In this document: positions 26,821-36,872 of the stretch, in pieces | Numbering within the stretch: position 1 is the first letter of the stretch | How the letters are laid out: each line of letters begins with the position of its first letter | From: Bacteroidota bacterium | Lineage (GTDB): Bacteria; Bacteroidota; Ignavibacteria; Ignavibacteriales; Ignavibacteriaceae | Length of the DNA stretch: 64,000 bases | Reading direction: 5' to 3' | NCBI GenBank assembly: GCA_022708025.1 | Contig: JAKIZM010000001.1 | Location: 92,776-156,775, forward strand | Translations under genes and position numbers: made by a program | The notes under the pieces: model-generated | The model's database searches: none | The model's input: the letters and a program-made list of their open reading frames with translations, nothing else | Told to the model about the DNA's origin: nothing

Positions 26821-28371
26821 ATGGATGTAAGATCACAAATCTCAATGGTATTTCATTTGGACAAATGTATTGGCTGCCATACTTGTTCGATTGCTTGTAA
26901 AAATATCTGGACTGATCGTAAAGGCGCTGAATATATGTGGTGGAATAATGTTGAAACAAAACCAGGTACCGGTTATCCTTCCAAATGGGAAGATCAGTCA
27001 ATTTATAGAGGCGGTTGGGAAAAGAACAACGGAAGAATTTCTCTGAAAGGTTCCGGTAAGTTCAAAGGACTTGCAAATATTTTTCACAATCCTTATCTGC
27101 CGGTAATTGATGATTATTATGAGCCGTGGACATATAAATATCTTGATTTGATTGAATCACCTCAGCAAGATGATCAACCTGTTGCGCGACCTGTTTCGTT
27201 AATAACCGGAAAACCGATTGATATTAAAGCCGGTCCTAATTGGGATGATGATCTTAGCGGAACTCCTGACTATGCAAGGAATGATCCTAATCTTGAAAAT
27301 CTTTCACCCGCAGAACAAGAGGCAATGTTCCAACTTGAAAAAATGGCAATGTTTTATTTACCAAGAATTTGTAATCATTGTCTTAATCCTGCTTGTGTTG
27401 CTTCCTGTCCGTCGGGTGCAATTTATAAAAGAGGAGAAGATGGCGTTGTATTGATCAATCAGAAAGTCTGCCGCGCATGGAGAATGTGTGTTACTGCTTG
27501 TCCGTATAAAAAATCTTATTATAACTGGCATACAGGAAAATCTGAGAAATGTATTTTATGTTATCCAAGACTTGAAGCAGGATTGGCTCCAGCTTGTATG
27601 CATTCCTGTGTCGGAAGAATCAGATATTTAGGTGTAATGCTTTATGATGCTGACCGTATTCACGAAGCAGCTTCTGCTAACGATAACAATTTGATTGAAA
27701 GTCAGCTTAATATCATTCTTGATCCGTTTGATGAAAAAGTAATAGAAGCTGCAAAAGCAAATGGTATTGCTGATTCAACAATAAATTCAGCTCAAAATTC
27801 CCCGGTTTATAAGTTTGTAAAAGAATGGGGATTAGCTTTACCATTGCATCCTGAATTCAGAACTTTACCAATGCTTTTTTATGTTCCGCCATTGTTACCG
27901 GTTATGGCATCTTTAAGTGAAGCAAAAAACGGCGCACAGAACGACAAGCTTAATCCGATTGCTAAAAGATGGGATGATAACTGGTTGTATGATACAAGCA
28001 CAGAAGAGCTCTGGGGAACAATTGATAAAGCAAGATTTCCTTTACAATATATGGCTAATCTTTTTGGTTCCGGTGATACATCAAAGATAAATCCGATACT
28101 TAAAAAGATGATGGCAGTCAGAATCCACAGAAGAAGTGTAACAGTAGGTGATATTTCTGCTGAAAAAGTTAATTCGGCATTAACTGATACAGGGTTAACT
28201 GCAGAGCAGGCAGATGCAATCTATAATTTAACATCACTTGCAAAATTTGATGAGCGATTTGTTATTCCGCCTGCACATCGTGAACAAGCAATAGAAATGC
28301 TTGAAAACACTGGTGATGAAAAAGGCGCAACCGGATTTGGATTTAAAGAAAGACCGGCTAGAGGATCATAA
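26821..28371 (+). CDS. narH: Respiratory nitrate reductase beta subunit
   Basis: Iron-sulfur subunit passing electrons from NarI to NarG. The 516 residues carry four cysteine groups: CIGCHTCSIAC (16-26), CNHCLNPACVASC, CRAWRMCVTAC and CILCYPRLEAGLAPAC. Tryptophan in CRAWRMC replaces one cysteine, as expected for the [3Fe-4S] cluster of NarH. It starts at ATG 26821 with only a weak ribosome site. It lies after a repeat-bearing spacer and before the haem-binding protein. Confidence 0.97.
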   Translation: MDVRSQISMVFHLDKCIGCHTCSIACKNIWTDRKGAEYMWWNNVETKPGTGYPSKWEDQSIYRGGWEKNNGRISLKGSGKFKGLANIFHNPYLPVIDDYYEPWTYKYLDLIESPQQDDQPVARPVSLITGKPIDIKAGPNWDDDLSGTPDYARNDPNLENLSPAEQEAMFQLEKMAMFYLPRICNHCLNPACVASCPSGAIYKRGEDGVVLINQKVCRAWRMCVTACPYKKSYYNWHTGKSEKCILCYPRLEAGLAPACMHSCVGRIRYLGVMLYDADRIHEAASANDNNLIESQLNIILDPFDEKVIEAAKANGIADSTINSAQNSPVYKFVKEWGLALPLHPEFRTLPMLFYVPPLLPVMASLSEAKNGAQNDKLNPIAKRWDDNWLYDTSTEELWGTIDKARFPLQYMANLFGSGDTSKINPILKKMMAVRIHRRSVTVGDISAEKVNSALTDTGLTAEQADAIYNLTSLAKFDERFVIPPAHREQAIEMLENTGDEKGATGFGFKERPARGS

Positions 28372-28418
28372 TTGACTACAAATAATTTGTTATTATCAAT
28401 TTATAAAGGAGTTGTTAT

Positions 28419-28898
28419 ATGAAATTCAAAATAACAAAAAAAATTATTATGGGTATTGTAACTGGGCTTATTATAGTCGTTATTGCAATACAATTTGTAA
28501 CTGTTGAAAGGACAAATCCACCGGTAACTGGTGAAATTAATGTAACACCAGAATTAAAATCAGTGTTACAAAAAAGTTGTTATGATTGTCATTCTAATGA
28601 AACTGTATGGCCATGGTACAGCAAAGTTGCTCCGGTTTCATGGCTCGTTTCAAAAGATGTTGTTGAAGGAAGAGAAGAATTAAATTTTTCAGAATGGGAC
28701 AAATACACAGAGAAAAAACGTGCTAAAAAAATGAAAGAAATTATAGAAGAAATAGACAAGGGCGATATGCCCATGACTATTTACACTTTTATGCACAATA
28801 ATGCAGTGTTGACTGAAAAAGAAAAAGAATTAATTAAAAATTGGGCAAACGAATTTAAAGCACAGGATGATTCTATCTTAAATAATAATCTTGACTAA
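28419..28898 (+). CDS. Membrane-anchored haem-binding-domain protein inside the nar operon
   Basis: Protein of 159 residues with one N-terminal membrane helix (8-28) and a periplasmic domain with one haem motif, CYDCH (54-58), then ETVWPWYSKVAPVSW. This matches the small haem-binding family (Haem_bd, PF14376) common in Bacteroidota. It starts 47 bases after narH with AAAGGAG, and narJ starts two bases after its stop, so it belongs to the operon. Nar operons of Proteobacteria have no such gene. It may link NarI or the quinone pool to a periplasmic carrier; this is inference. Confidence 0.85.
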   Translation: MKFKITKKIIMGIVTGLIIVVIAIQFVTVERTNPPVTGEINVTPELKSVLQKSCYDCHSNETVWPWYSKVAPVSWLVSKDVVEGREELNFSEWDKYTEKKRAKKMKEIIEEIDKGDMPMTIYTFMHNNAVLTEKEKELIKNWANEFKAQDDSILNNNLD

Positions 28899-28900
28899 AC

Positions 28901-29560
28901 ATGCATCTAACAAAAAAAGTATATGAACTTTATGCTTACGCATTAAATTATCCTGATGAGAAAGTCCGGGAGAAAATTACTGAGCTTCATATCTGTTTAG
29001 ATAAAAATTATCCCGATGCTTCCGGAATGATGAATGAGTTTTTTGAATTTGCAAAAGAAACATCAATTTGGAAATGGGAAGAAATATATACCCGCACTTT
29101 CGATGTGCAGGCTATTTCAACTCTTGATGCTGGTTATGTTTTATTTGGTGATGATTATAAAAGAGGAGAACTGTTAGCTAATCTGAACAGGGAACACATT
29201 AAGTATGAAAATAATTTTTCAACTGAATTAGCTGATCATCTGCCGAACCTTTTATTATTATTAAGCAAACACGATGATGATGATTTTAAAAATGATCTGG
29301 TTGGTCTGATTATTAAACCTGCACTTAAAAAAATTATTGATGAATTTGAAACTGTCAATATCGAGAAAAAGAATAAAGTTTATCAGAAGCATCATAAAAC
29401 TATTATTCAGCAGGAAAAGAAATATGGAACAGTTTATCAGTCTATATTAAAATCACTTTTAATGATTCTGGATATAAACTATAAAGATGATAATAAAAAC
29501 TTTTTAAATGAAAAAAGCTTTAACTCTGAATTTGCAAAAGAAATGGAATTACCCGAATAG
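28901..29560 (+). CDS. narJ: NarJ nitrate reductase chaperone
   Basis: Cytoplasmic chaperone of the TorD/NarJ family, 219 residues and all helical. It binds NarG during cofactor insertion and before membrane attachment. Visible family marks are YTRTFDVQAISTLDAGYVLF and the conserved acidic ELADHLPNLL region. The start two bases after the haem-protein stop, without a strong ribosome site, suggests coupled translation. Confidence 0.93.
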   Translation: MHLTKKVYELYAYALNYPDEKVREKITELHICLDKNYPDASGMMNEFFEFAKETSIWKWEEIYTRTFDVQAISTLDAGYVLFGDDYKRGELLANLNREHIKYENNFSTELADHLPNLLLLLSKHDDDDFKNDLVGLIIKPALKKIIDEFETVNIEKKNKVYQKHHKTIIQQEKKYGTVYQSILKSLLMILDINYKDDNKNFLNEKSFNSEFAKEMELPE

Positions 29561-29569
29561 GAAAATATT

Positions 29570-30298
29570 ATGACAATACTAAATAATTTTCTGTTTATAG
29601 CGTTACCTTATGTAGCGCTTATCATATTTTTAATTGGTACTATTTACAGATATAAAAGTACGAAGTTTAAATATTCATCGTTATCATCCGAATTTCTTGA
29701 AGGAAGAAAATTATTCTGGGGCTCAGTAGCGTTTCATTATGGAATAGTATTCCTGTTTTTCGGACATTTGACTGCATTTCTTTTTCCTAAAGAAGTTCTG
29801 TTATGGAACAGCCATTCTGTAAGATTATTAATACTTGAAGTAACTGCCTTTGTTTTTGGTATAACAACACTTGCCGGATTGATTCAACTTTTTATAAGAA
29901 GAAAAACTAATCCGAGAATTCAGATGGTTAACAGTAAAATGGATTTGATAATTGAAATATTGCTTCTGGCAGAAATATTTTTAGGATTATGGGTGGCTTA
30001 TGGATATCGTTGGGGCTCTTCGTGGTTTGCTGCAGTTTTATCACCATATCTGATATCTATCTTTACATTTAATCCGAATATTGAACCAGTTGTAAATATG
30101 CCTCTTGTTATACAGTTGCACATTGCTATTGCATTCTTAATTGTATTGCTTATTCCATTTTCAAGATTAGTTCATTTTCTTGTTTTCCCTTTAAGCTATT
30201 TGTGGAGACCGTATCAAAAAGTTATATGGAATTGGAACAGAAAAAAAGTTCGCGATCCGCGATCTGTATGGTCTGTAAATAAACCGACTAATAATTAA
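29570..30298 (+). CDS. narI: Respiratory nitrate reductase gamma subunit
   Basis: Dihaem b membrane subunit that oxidises quinol and anchors NarGH. The 242 residues have five membrane segments (about 8-26, 48-70, 85-107, 122-145 and 180-204). Candidate haem ligands are His56 in AFHYGIVFLFFGH with His66, and the two histidines near the end (LHIAIAFL and RLVHFLVFPLSY). Ten bases after narJ with a TAGGAAAA site. Confidence 0.95.
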   Translation: MTILNNFLFIALPYVALIIFLIGTIYRYKSTKFKYSSLSSEFLEGRKLFWGSVAFHYGIVFLFFGHLTAFLFPKEVLLWNSHSVRLLILEVTAFVFGITTLAGLIQLFIRRKTNPRIQMVNSKMDLIIEILLLAEIFLGLWVAYGYRWGSSWFAAVLSPYLISIFTFNPNIEPVVNMPLVIQLHIAIAFLIVLLIPFSRLVHFLVFPLSYLWRPYQKVIWNWNRKKVRDPRSVWSVNKPTNN

Positions 30299-30341
30299 TT
30301 AACTAACTATTCTTTTTTAGTTACAGGGTGAGGTTAATTTT

Positions 30342-31823
30342 ATGAATACTGAAAAAGCAGATTTCCGTTCTTATAAAATTTTATTTTTAAACACTCTTGC
30401 CTTCTTAATATCATTTGCTGCCTGGACAATTAATGGAATTCTGGTAGCATATCTTGTAGATAATAATATTTTTAAATGGAGCAGTGTTGAAGTTGGCTGG
30501 CTGCTTGGCATTCCTGTTTTATCAGGCGCAGTTTTCAGATTCCCAATTGGAATTTTAACTGATAAATTCGGAGGTAAAGTTGTTTTCACCTTGCTTTTAC
30601 TATTATGTTCTATTCCGATGTATCTGCTTTCATTTGCTAATGATTATTTGATTTTTGCAATCTTAAGTTTTTGTTTTGGTATTATTGGTTCAAGTTTTGC
30701 CTGCGGTGTTGCTTATGTTTCTCTTTGGTTTCCTAAGCATCAACAGGGAACAGCTTTGGGTATCTTTGGAGTAGGAACCACAGGTACGGCATTTACAGCT
30801 TTTTTGGCACCACGATTATTAAATCTGTTGACTGATCACGGAGCTAATCCGGATGCCTGGAGAAATCTCCCACAAATCTATGCTGCTGTTTTATTTGCAA
30901 TGGGGATAGTATTCTTTCTTCTTTCAAATAAAAGATTACCTGAAAAAAAGAAATCATTCAAAGAACTTACTCAGCCGTTAAAGCAAGTTCAGGTTTGGCG
31001 GTTTGGTTTATATTATTTTCTTGTTTTCGGATGCTTTGTTGCTTTTTCACAATGGCTTATTCCTTATTATGTAAATGCATATTATATGTCATTAATTACA
31101 GCAGGACTTTTAACTTCAGCATTCAGTTTACCATCGGGTCTTGTTCGTGCTCTCGGCGGCTGGCTTGCGGATAAATTCGGTCCGCATAAAGTATTGTTCA
31201 ATGTTTTCAGTGCTTCAATAGTTTTATCTTTTCTTTTGATATTTCCGAAGATGGAAATCTATTCTCCCGGTTCAGGTATTATGGCTGATCAAAGCGGCGT
31301 AATTACTGCTGTTAATGAAAATGAAATAATTCTTGATAACCATAGATATCCCTTGTTAAAAAAGTCTGCAGATTTTGATCCTGAATCTGATGCAACTCTT
31401 GTTTTGCCAAGAATTAAATCCTGGAATGAGCCTGCAGTTAAAGAAGGTGATCACGTTGAAAAAAGAGAGCTTCTTGCAAAAGGTGTTACAAGAATCTTTT
31501 TTCAGGCAAATGTCTGGATTTTTTCAGTACTTGTATTTTTTATCGGAATTGCCTGGGGACTTGGTATGGGCGCAGTTTATAAATTTATTCCAGAATATTT
31601 TCCGAATGAAGTTGGAGTAGTTGGTGGAATGGTGGGCGTACTTGGCGGCTTAGGTGGATTTATTGCACCAATAATTTTTGGATATGTTCTTAGCTTTTCA
31701 GGTGTCTGGACTTCAAGCTGGTTTTTGATGCTGATTCTTTCTGTAGCTTGTTTAACATGGTTGCATAAATCAGTTACAAAGACTCTGGATCCGAAACTGC
31801 TTGAAGGAATGGATAAGAACTGA
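30342..31823 (+). CDS. narK: Nitrate/nitrite transporter NarK with a soluble insert
   Basis: Major facilitator protein of 493 residues. The nitrate signature GVGTTGTAFTAF (144-155) and its second copy GVLGGLGGFIAP mark it as NarK. Between helices of the C-terminal half there is a polar stretch (about residues 304-385) with SGVITAVNENEIIL and PAVKEGDHVEKRELLAKG, which looks like a small beta barrel of the lipoyl/biotinyl-hammerhead type. E. coli NarK lacks it. Forty-four bases after narI with GGGTGAGG; last gene of the operon. It imports nitrate and/or exports nitrite. Confidence 0.93.
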   Translation: MNTEKADFRSYKILFLNTLAFLISFAAWTINGILVAYLVDNNIFKWSSVEVGWLLGIPVLSGAVFRFPIGILTDKFGGKVVFTLLLLLCSIPMYLLSFANDYLIFAILSFCFGIIGSSFACGVAYVSLWFPKHQQGTALGIFGVGTTGTAFTAFLAPRLLNLLTDHGANPDAWRNLPQIYAAVLFAMGIVFFLLSNKRLPEKKKSFKELTQPLKQVQVWRFGLYYFLVFGCFVAFSQWLIPYYVNAYYMSLITAGLLTSAFSLPSGLVRALGGWLADKFGPHKVLFNVFSASIVLSFLLIFPKMEIYSPGSGIMADQSGVITAVNENEIILDNHRYPLLKKSADFDPESDATLVLPRIKSWNEPAVKEGDHVEKRELLAKGVTRIFFQANVWIFSVLVFFIGIAWGLGMGAVYKFIPEYFPNEVGVVGGMVGVLGGLGGFIAPIIFGYVLSFSGVWTSSWFLMLILSVACLTWLHKSVTKTLDPKLLEGMDKN

Positions 31824-31979
31824 TAATCGTTAATTCGATTATTTAATTATTTGAAAGAATTCTGAAAAAAAATCAGATACTTATCTTAACTGAGCAGGTT
31901 ACTAAAAAATTATTATATAATTTACTTTTTAAAGATTTTATTCAAATAAAAGAAGAATACACTCTTAATAATTATTTTG

Positions 31980-33032
31980 TTAAGCAGTGTTTTTATTTGT
32001 CATCCAATTAAATCTATTTAAGAATGATCTGATAAATCCGATAAATGCTGCAAGCCATGCTGTTAACGCAAAGTAAATAAAATACTCCGGTATTTTAACA
32101 AGAAAATAAATATCCATTGCGTGAGCCATACGGAATGTGCAGGCTGTATACATTCCAAGAGGGAACACAGCACCCCAATACAACGGGTCATATTTAAGCG
32201 GAAACCTTTTATAAACATGCCGCCAAATTGCGAGTATAATAAGCATCGGAATCCACCATGTGCCGGTTACCCAATAAAAAATTGTAAATCCCTTTATAAA
32301 TGGTAACAGAGATTGAACAAATGGTGCGTTATCTGTTTCCATAATCAAAAGTGAACCGGCAAGAGTAGAGATTGCCATTGCACCCATATTAATCCAATAA
32401 GGCGGTGAAAGATCTCCCGGAACAAACCTGAAAAAAGTATAACGATAAAAAATAAGTGAGATCATCCAGATGTAAAGCATTCCGCCCCAAAGCCACATAC
32501 ACAATGCTAAAAAATTCATTTGCAATTTAAATGGCTGTTCCAAATGAGAAGCTAACAAGATACTTAATACTGCAATTGATTGTGTTGCAACTACTGCAAG
32601 AAGCCACGCACCTGTAATACCTTCATCTAATGATGGTTTATTTTCTTTGACAGTAAAACCTGTAAAGATTGTGTAATTAAAAATAATCCAGGTGACAAGA
32701 CCAATTATCCAGAGAATAAAAGAAATAAAATAATTATCATAAATAATTATAACCTGACTGCCGAGGATACACGAACCGGCAACAAAGGTAAAAAATCCCG
32801 GACCTTTCTGATGATCGATCATATCAGTTAAAAAGTCCTTGTGAAAAAGAATTAACCTTAACGAAGTCAGTATTAGCAGTGAAATGTAAAACCAGACATT
32901 CAGCCAAAAAAGTAAATGAGCCAGCCAGACTATTTGTAAAAGATAACTCGAAATAGAAATAATTCCGGTTGACATCACCATCGCAAAATAAGCCGGAGGC
33001 AGATCTTTTATATGCTCTTTTAGTTTTGACAT
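31980..33032 (-). CDS. SLAC1/TehA-family anion channel or transporter
   Basis: Integral membrane protein of 350 residues with about ten hydrophobic segments. The N terminus PPAYFAMVMSTGIISIS is typical of the TehA/SLAC1 (C4-dicarboxylate/tellurite) family, and later segments such as GTWWIPMLIILAIWRHV agree. Members pass anions including nitrate, chloride, malate or sulfite. It converges with narK, so a role in nitrate or nitrite movement is attractive but only positional. Confidence 0.88.
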   Translation of the reverse strand: MSKLKEHIKDLPPAYFAMVMSTGIISISSYLLQIVWLAHLLFWLNVWFYISLLILTSLRLILFHKDFLTDMIDHQKGPGFFTFVAGSCILGSQVIIIYDNYFISFILWIIGLVTWIIFNYTIFTGFTVKENKPSLDEGITGAWLLAVVATQSIAVLSILLASHLEQPFKLQMNFLALCMWLWGGMLYIWMISLIFYRYTFFRFVPGDLSPPYWINMGAMAISTLAGSLLIMETDNAPFVQSLLPFIKGFTIFYWVTGTWWIPMLIILAIWRHVYKRFPLKYDPLYWGAVFPLGMYTACTFRMAHAMDIYFLVKIPEYFIYFALTAWLAAFIGFIRSFLNRFNWMTNKNTA

Positions 33033-33347
33033 AAGAATTTGACTTTTTTAAAGAACTAATTTATTTAGCTGTAAAATAAATTTAATAAAATCAAAAAAGA
33101 CTAAGAAACTAAATAATATTTAAAAATTCTGATTTACTTAGAAAAAGGATTTTAAGGATTAAGTCAAATTATTAATTTTTTTATTAGGAGTTTATCTTTT
33201 TATTCAAATGAATATTTTGTAATTTTTAAAAAAGGGAAAAAGTTAGCAGATAGTAATCTTGGGATTCATGTTTTTTATCCGTACTTTAACTTCCTTTTGA
33301 AAAAATAAAAACCATAATAATTAAATAAAAACTAGTGGAGAACTACT
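33033..33347. other. AT-rich divergent spacer
   Basis: Lies between the SLAC1/TehA-type gene (minus) and the repeat-protein gene (plus). It contains only a half FNR-like site (TTAAGTCAA at 33159-33167) with a poor left half. I see nothing else. Confidence 0.5.
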
Positions 33348-36157
33348 ATGAAAACTCCATTATTATTCCTTCCAATTGTTATACTTTTTTTGTCTAATAT
33401 ATTTGGACAAGAAAGATTGCACTCACATAAGGATGTTTCTCAAAAAATCAATCAACAGCAAAAAATCATCCAAGATATTAGTACTAATGAAAATAAAATT
33501 TTAACTAAAGATGAAACGGATGTTATTTTAAAAGATAAACAACTTGAAATGGTTGGAGGCATTATTAAAAACGATTTTATGATTAATGATGATACTATTG
33601 GTTACAGTGATCAAAGGTTTCCAACTATATCTGTAAATGCTTCTGGAGATTTTGTTGTTGCTTGGTCAGATTATAGAAATGATAAATGGGACATTTATTT
33701 TCAAAGATATAATAAATTCGGAGTAAAACAAGGATTAAATACTCAAGTATATAGCAGTGCGGGAAATTCAGATAAATTATATCCCACTGTTTCAATGGAT
33801 ATGTTTGGTAATTTCATTATTGCTTGGCAAGAAAATAAAAATGGTAATTGGGATATTTATTTTTGCGGATTTGATAATAATGGCGCTCCTAGAGGTATTA
33901 TTATGAAAGTAAATGATGATAATGGAAATTCATATCAACAGAATCCATCCGTATCAGTAAATAAAGAGGGAAATTTTATAATTGCTTGGCAAGATGAGAG
34001 AAATGGAGATAATGATATTTACTACCAAAGATATAATAAGATGGGTTCCAAAATAGGAATAAATGAGAAAGTAAATGATGATATGGTTAATTCTCATCAA
34101 TTGTTTCCAGAGGTTTCAATGGATGATGAGGGCAATTTCATAATAGTTTGGCAAGATTTTAGAAATGGAAACTGGGATATTTATTTTCAAGGATACGATT
34201 CAATGGTTCTCCCTGGGACATTAATATAAAAGTTAACGATGATGCTGAGAGTGTAAATCAACAACATCCATCTGTATCAACAGATATGATGGGTAATTTC
34301 GTAATAGTCTGGCAAGATAAAAGAGATGGAAGTGATGATATATTTTTTCAGAGATATAATAGTAATGGTATTGCAAAAGGTGTAAACACAAAAGTAAATG
34401 ATAATATAAATAATACAAACCAGAGAGACCCCAGCATCGTATTGGATGAATGGGGTAATTTTGTAATAACTTGGCAAGATGGAAGAAATAATATAGATGA
34501 TATATTTTTTCAAAGATATGATAATCTTGGATTAAAAATAGGAGGAAACATAAGAGTAAATGATAATATTACTTCTTCTTATTGTAAATATCCTTCTATC
34601 TCGACTGACTCTATCGGAAACTTCGTAATTGTTTGGGAAGATGAAAGAAATGAAAATTCAGATATTTATTTGCAACAATATAATTTTAACGGTATAAAAA
34701 GCAATAATAATTTAAAAATAAATGATGATGCCGGAAGTAAAGATCAAAGGTATCCAAAAATATCAATTGATGATCTGGGAAATTTTATAATTGTTTGGGA
34801 GGATTATCGAGAGGATTCGAAATGTGATATATTCTTGCAAAGGCTAAATAGTGATGGTGCACCATTAGGAGAAAATATAAAAGTGAACGATGATGTTGGA
34901 TCTTTTTATCAATATGATCCATCAATTTCAGTAAATGGTAATGGAAATTTTGTTGTTGCCTGGTGCGATATGCGAAGTGGCTCGAGAAATGTATATTTCC
35001 AAAGATATAATAATTTGGGAGTTCCACAAGGAATAAACACTAGGGCTAATGATCTTAGTGATATAGATGTTTGGGCTAAGGTTAAAGTTTCAATGGATGA
35101 GATAGGGAATTTTGTTATTGTGTGGCCGAGAAATGGAAATATTTACTTTCAAAGATATAATCATATAGGCGTAAAACAAGGTGGAAATATAAAAGTTACT
35201 GATGATCAAACTATTAGTCTATTGAATCCAGATGTTGCTATGGATCAAACTGGAAATTTTGTAATTGCTTGGGAAGAAGTTAAACAAAATAATCAAGATA
35301 TATATTTTCAAAGATTTAATAGTATGGGCATAAAACAAGGTCAAAAAATAAAAGTAAATAATAATGATAATAATAGTTATATCAATCTTTCAATTTCAAT
35401 GAATAAGGTCGGTGATTTTGTAATTGCTTGGCAAGATAGCAGAAATGGAAATTATGATATATATTTTCAAAGATTTAACAGCATTGGAAATTCTCAAGGC
35501 CCAAACACAAAAGTTAATGACGATAGCGGTAATGCTGGGCAATCCAATCCTGAAGTTGCAATTGACGAAATAGGTAATTTTGTTATTGTTTGGTCAGATG
35601 ATAGAGATATCTTAACAAAGCCTGATATTATTGGACAAAGATATCTTTCTAATGGAACTCCTATTGGTGATAATTATAGAATAGTATCAGATGGCCCCAA
35701 CCATTCCGAAAGATACCCTATAGTAGCAACAAATGGTGAACAGTTAGTTTTTTCTTGGGCGGAAAATAGAATAATTAATTCTGATGACTTGGATATTTAT
35801 GCTAAAATAGTAGAATGGGATTGGGAGGGTATTACTTCATATACCGAAAATATAAAAGACATAACGAATGAATTTTTATTAGAACAGAATTATCCAAATC
35901 CATTTAATCCGAGCACAACATTGTCTTTTAATTTACCTCATCCGTCGTTTGTGACAATTAAGCTCTATGATGTCTTAGGAAGAGAAATAGAAAATATAAT
36001 AGAAGATTATTACGACGCTGGCTATCATTTTCTTTTATATACTCCCAACTATTTATTGGCTAGTGGAGTGTATTTTTACCAAATGAGGGCTGAAGATATC
36101 TCAACAGGTTCAGCCAATACCTATATTTATACTAAAAAGATGATATTAATTAGATAA
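33348..36157 (+). pseudogene. Type IX exported repeat protein, split by a one-base frameshift
   Basis: A signal peptide (residues 1-20) opens a frame that ends at 34229, and the same protein resumes one frame over. At about 34200-34205 (GATTCAATGG) adding one base restores Y-D-S-N-G-S-P and continuous repeats. The whole then becomes 2811 bases, exactly 936 residues. It contains about 14 repeats of some 54 residues with the core GNFVIAWQDxRNGNxDIYFQRYN, probably a beta-propeller-like fold, then a C-terminal sorting domain beginning EQNYPNPFNPSTTLSF. Such proteins are exported through the type IX system. The break lies in repeat 4. A mutation or a sequencing error; both halves keep good coding character. 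Confidence 0.85.
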
Positions 36158-36230
36158 AACGCTCTAAAATATCAGTAGATATTGGGTTTGTTAATTAATT
36201 TTATAAAGTCGATTAATTAAAATTAGAAAT

Positions 36231-36872
36231 ATGAATTTTTCCAAAGATGATCCGATAAAAAGATTTGTAGATAAAAATACTGAAGGCGAAGAATTATCAC
36301 CTATGGATCCGCCAGATGCTTACAATCCTCAGAATATTGAAGCGGTTCCTTATGAGAAGATGCACCCGTTTTTACAGAAGTTGGTAGATGAGCATAAAGC
36401 ATTTACTGAAGTTTTGAACAAGTTTGAAGAAGCGCTGTTTAAATGGAAAAACAACAACTGGATTTTTAATGATGAAATTAACAAAGGTCTGAAACAGTTT
36501 TTTACTTTTTTTGATGAGAAAGTTCCGCTTCATAATTCTAAGGAAGAAAAGAAATTGTTTCCGCTGCTTCATAAAAAATTAGTTGAAGCCGGAGAACACA
36601 ATTCCGCCGATTCATCAATAACAGGAATAAATATAATGGAAGATGAACATATTAAGGTCGCACAGGTTACTGCTATTGTGTTTAATTTTCTTGGATTGGC
36701 GGCAAGACTGCCGGATCAGCAGTCAAGAGAAATTACTTATCAGTCAGCGTTCAATCAGGGAATGGCGATTATTGAAACAATGAAATTACATATCTTTCGT
36801 GAAGAAAATATATTGTTTCCGCAGGCTATGCAGTATTTTACCGAACACGAATTCACTAATTTAGTTGAATAA
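36231..36872 (+). CDS. Hemerythrin-domain protein
   Basis: Cytoplasmic protein of 213 residues with an HHE four-helix domain. Candidate di-iron ligands are in VDEHKAF, VPLHNSKEEKKLFPLLH, MEDEHIKV and MKLHIFREENILFP. Such proteins bind O2 or NO or repair iron centres. The position after the nar genes and just before a membrane protein and mobA suggests a part in nitrosative stress or NO handling, which is inference. The next gene overlaps its end by 8 bases. Confidence 0.87.
   Translation: MNFSKDDPIKRFVDKNTEGEELSPMDPPDAYNPQNIEAVPYEKMHPFLQKLVDEHKAFTEVLNKFEEALFKWKNNNWIFNDEINKGLKQFFTFFDEKVPLHNSKEEKKLFPLLHKKLVEAGEHNSADSSITGINIMEDEHIKVAQVTAIVFNFLGLAARLPDQQSREITYQSAFNQGMAIIETMKLHIFREENILFPQAMQYFTEHEFTNLVE

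Noticed and set aside
31823..31842. Inverted repeat ATAATCG / CGATTAT after narK
   Set aside because: AT-rich stem, broken T-run and overlap with the stop codon make it a poor terminator.
33154..33167. Possible fourth FNR-like box
   Set aside because: Only the right half (TTAAGTCAA) matches; the left half does not.
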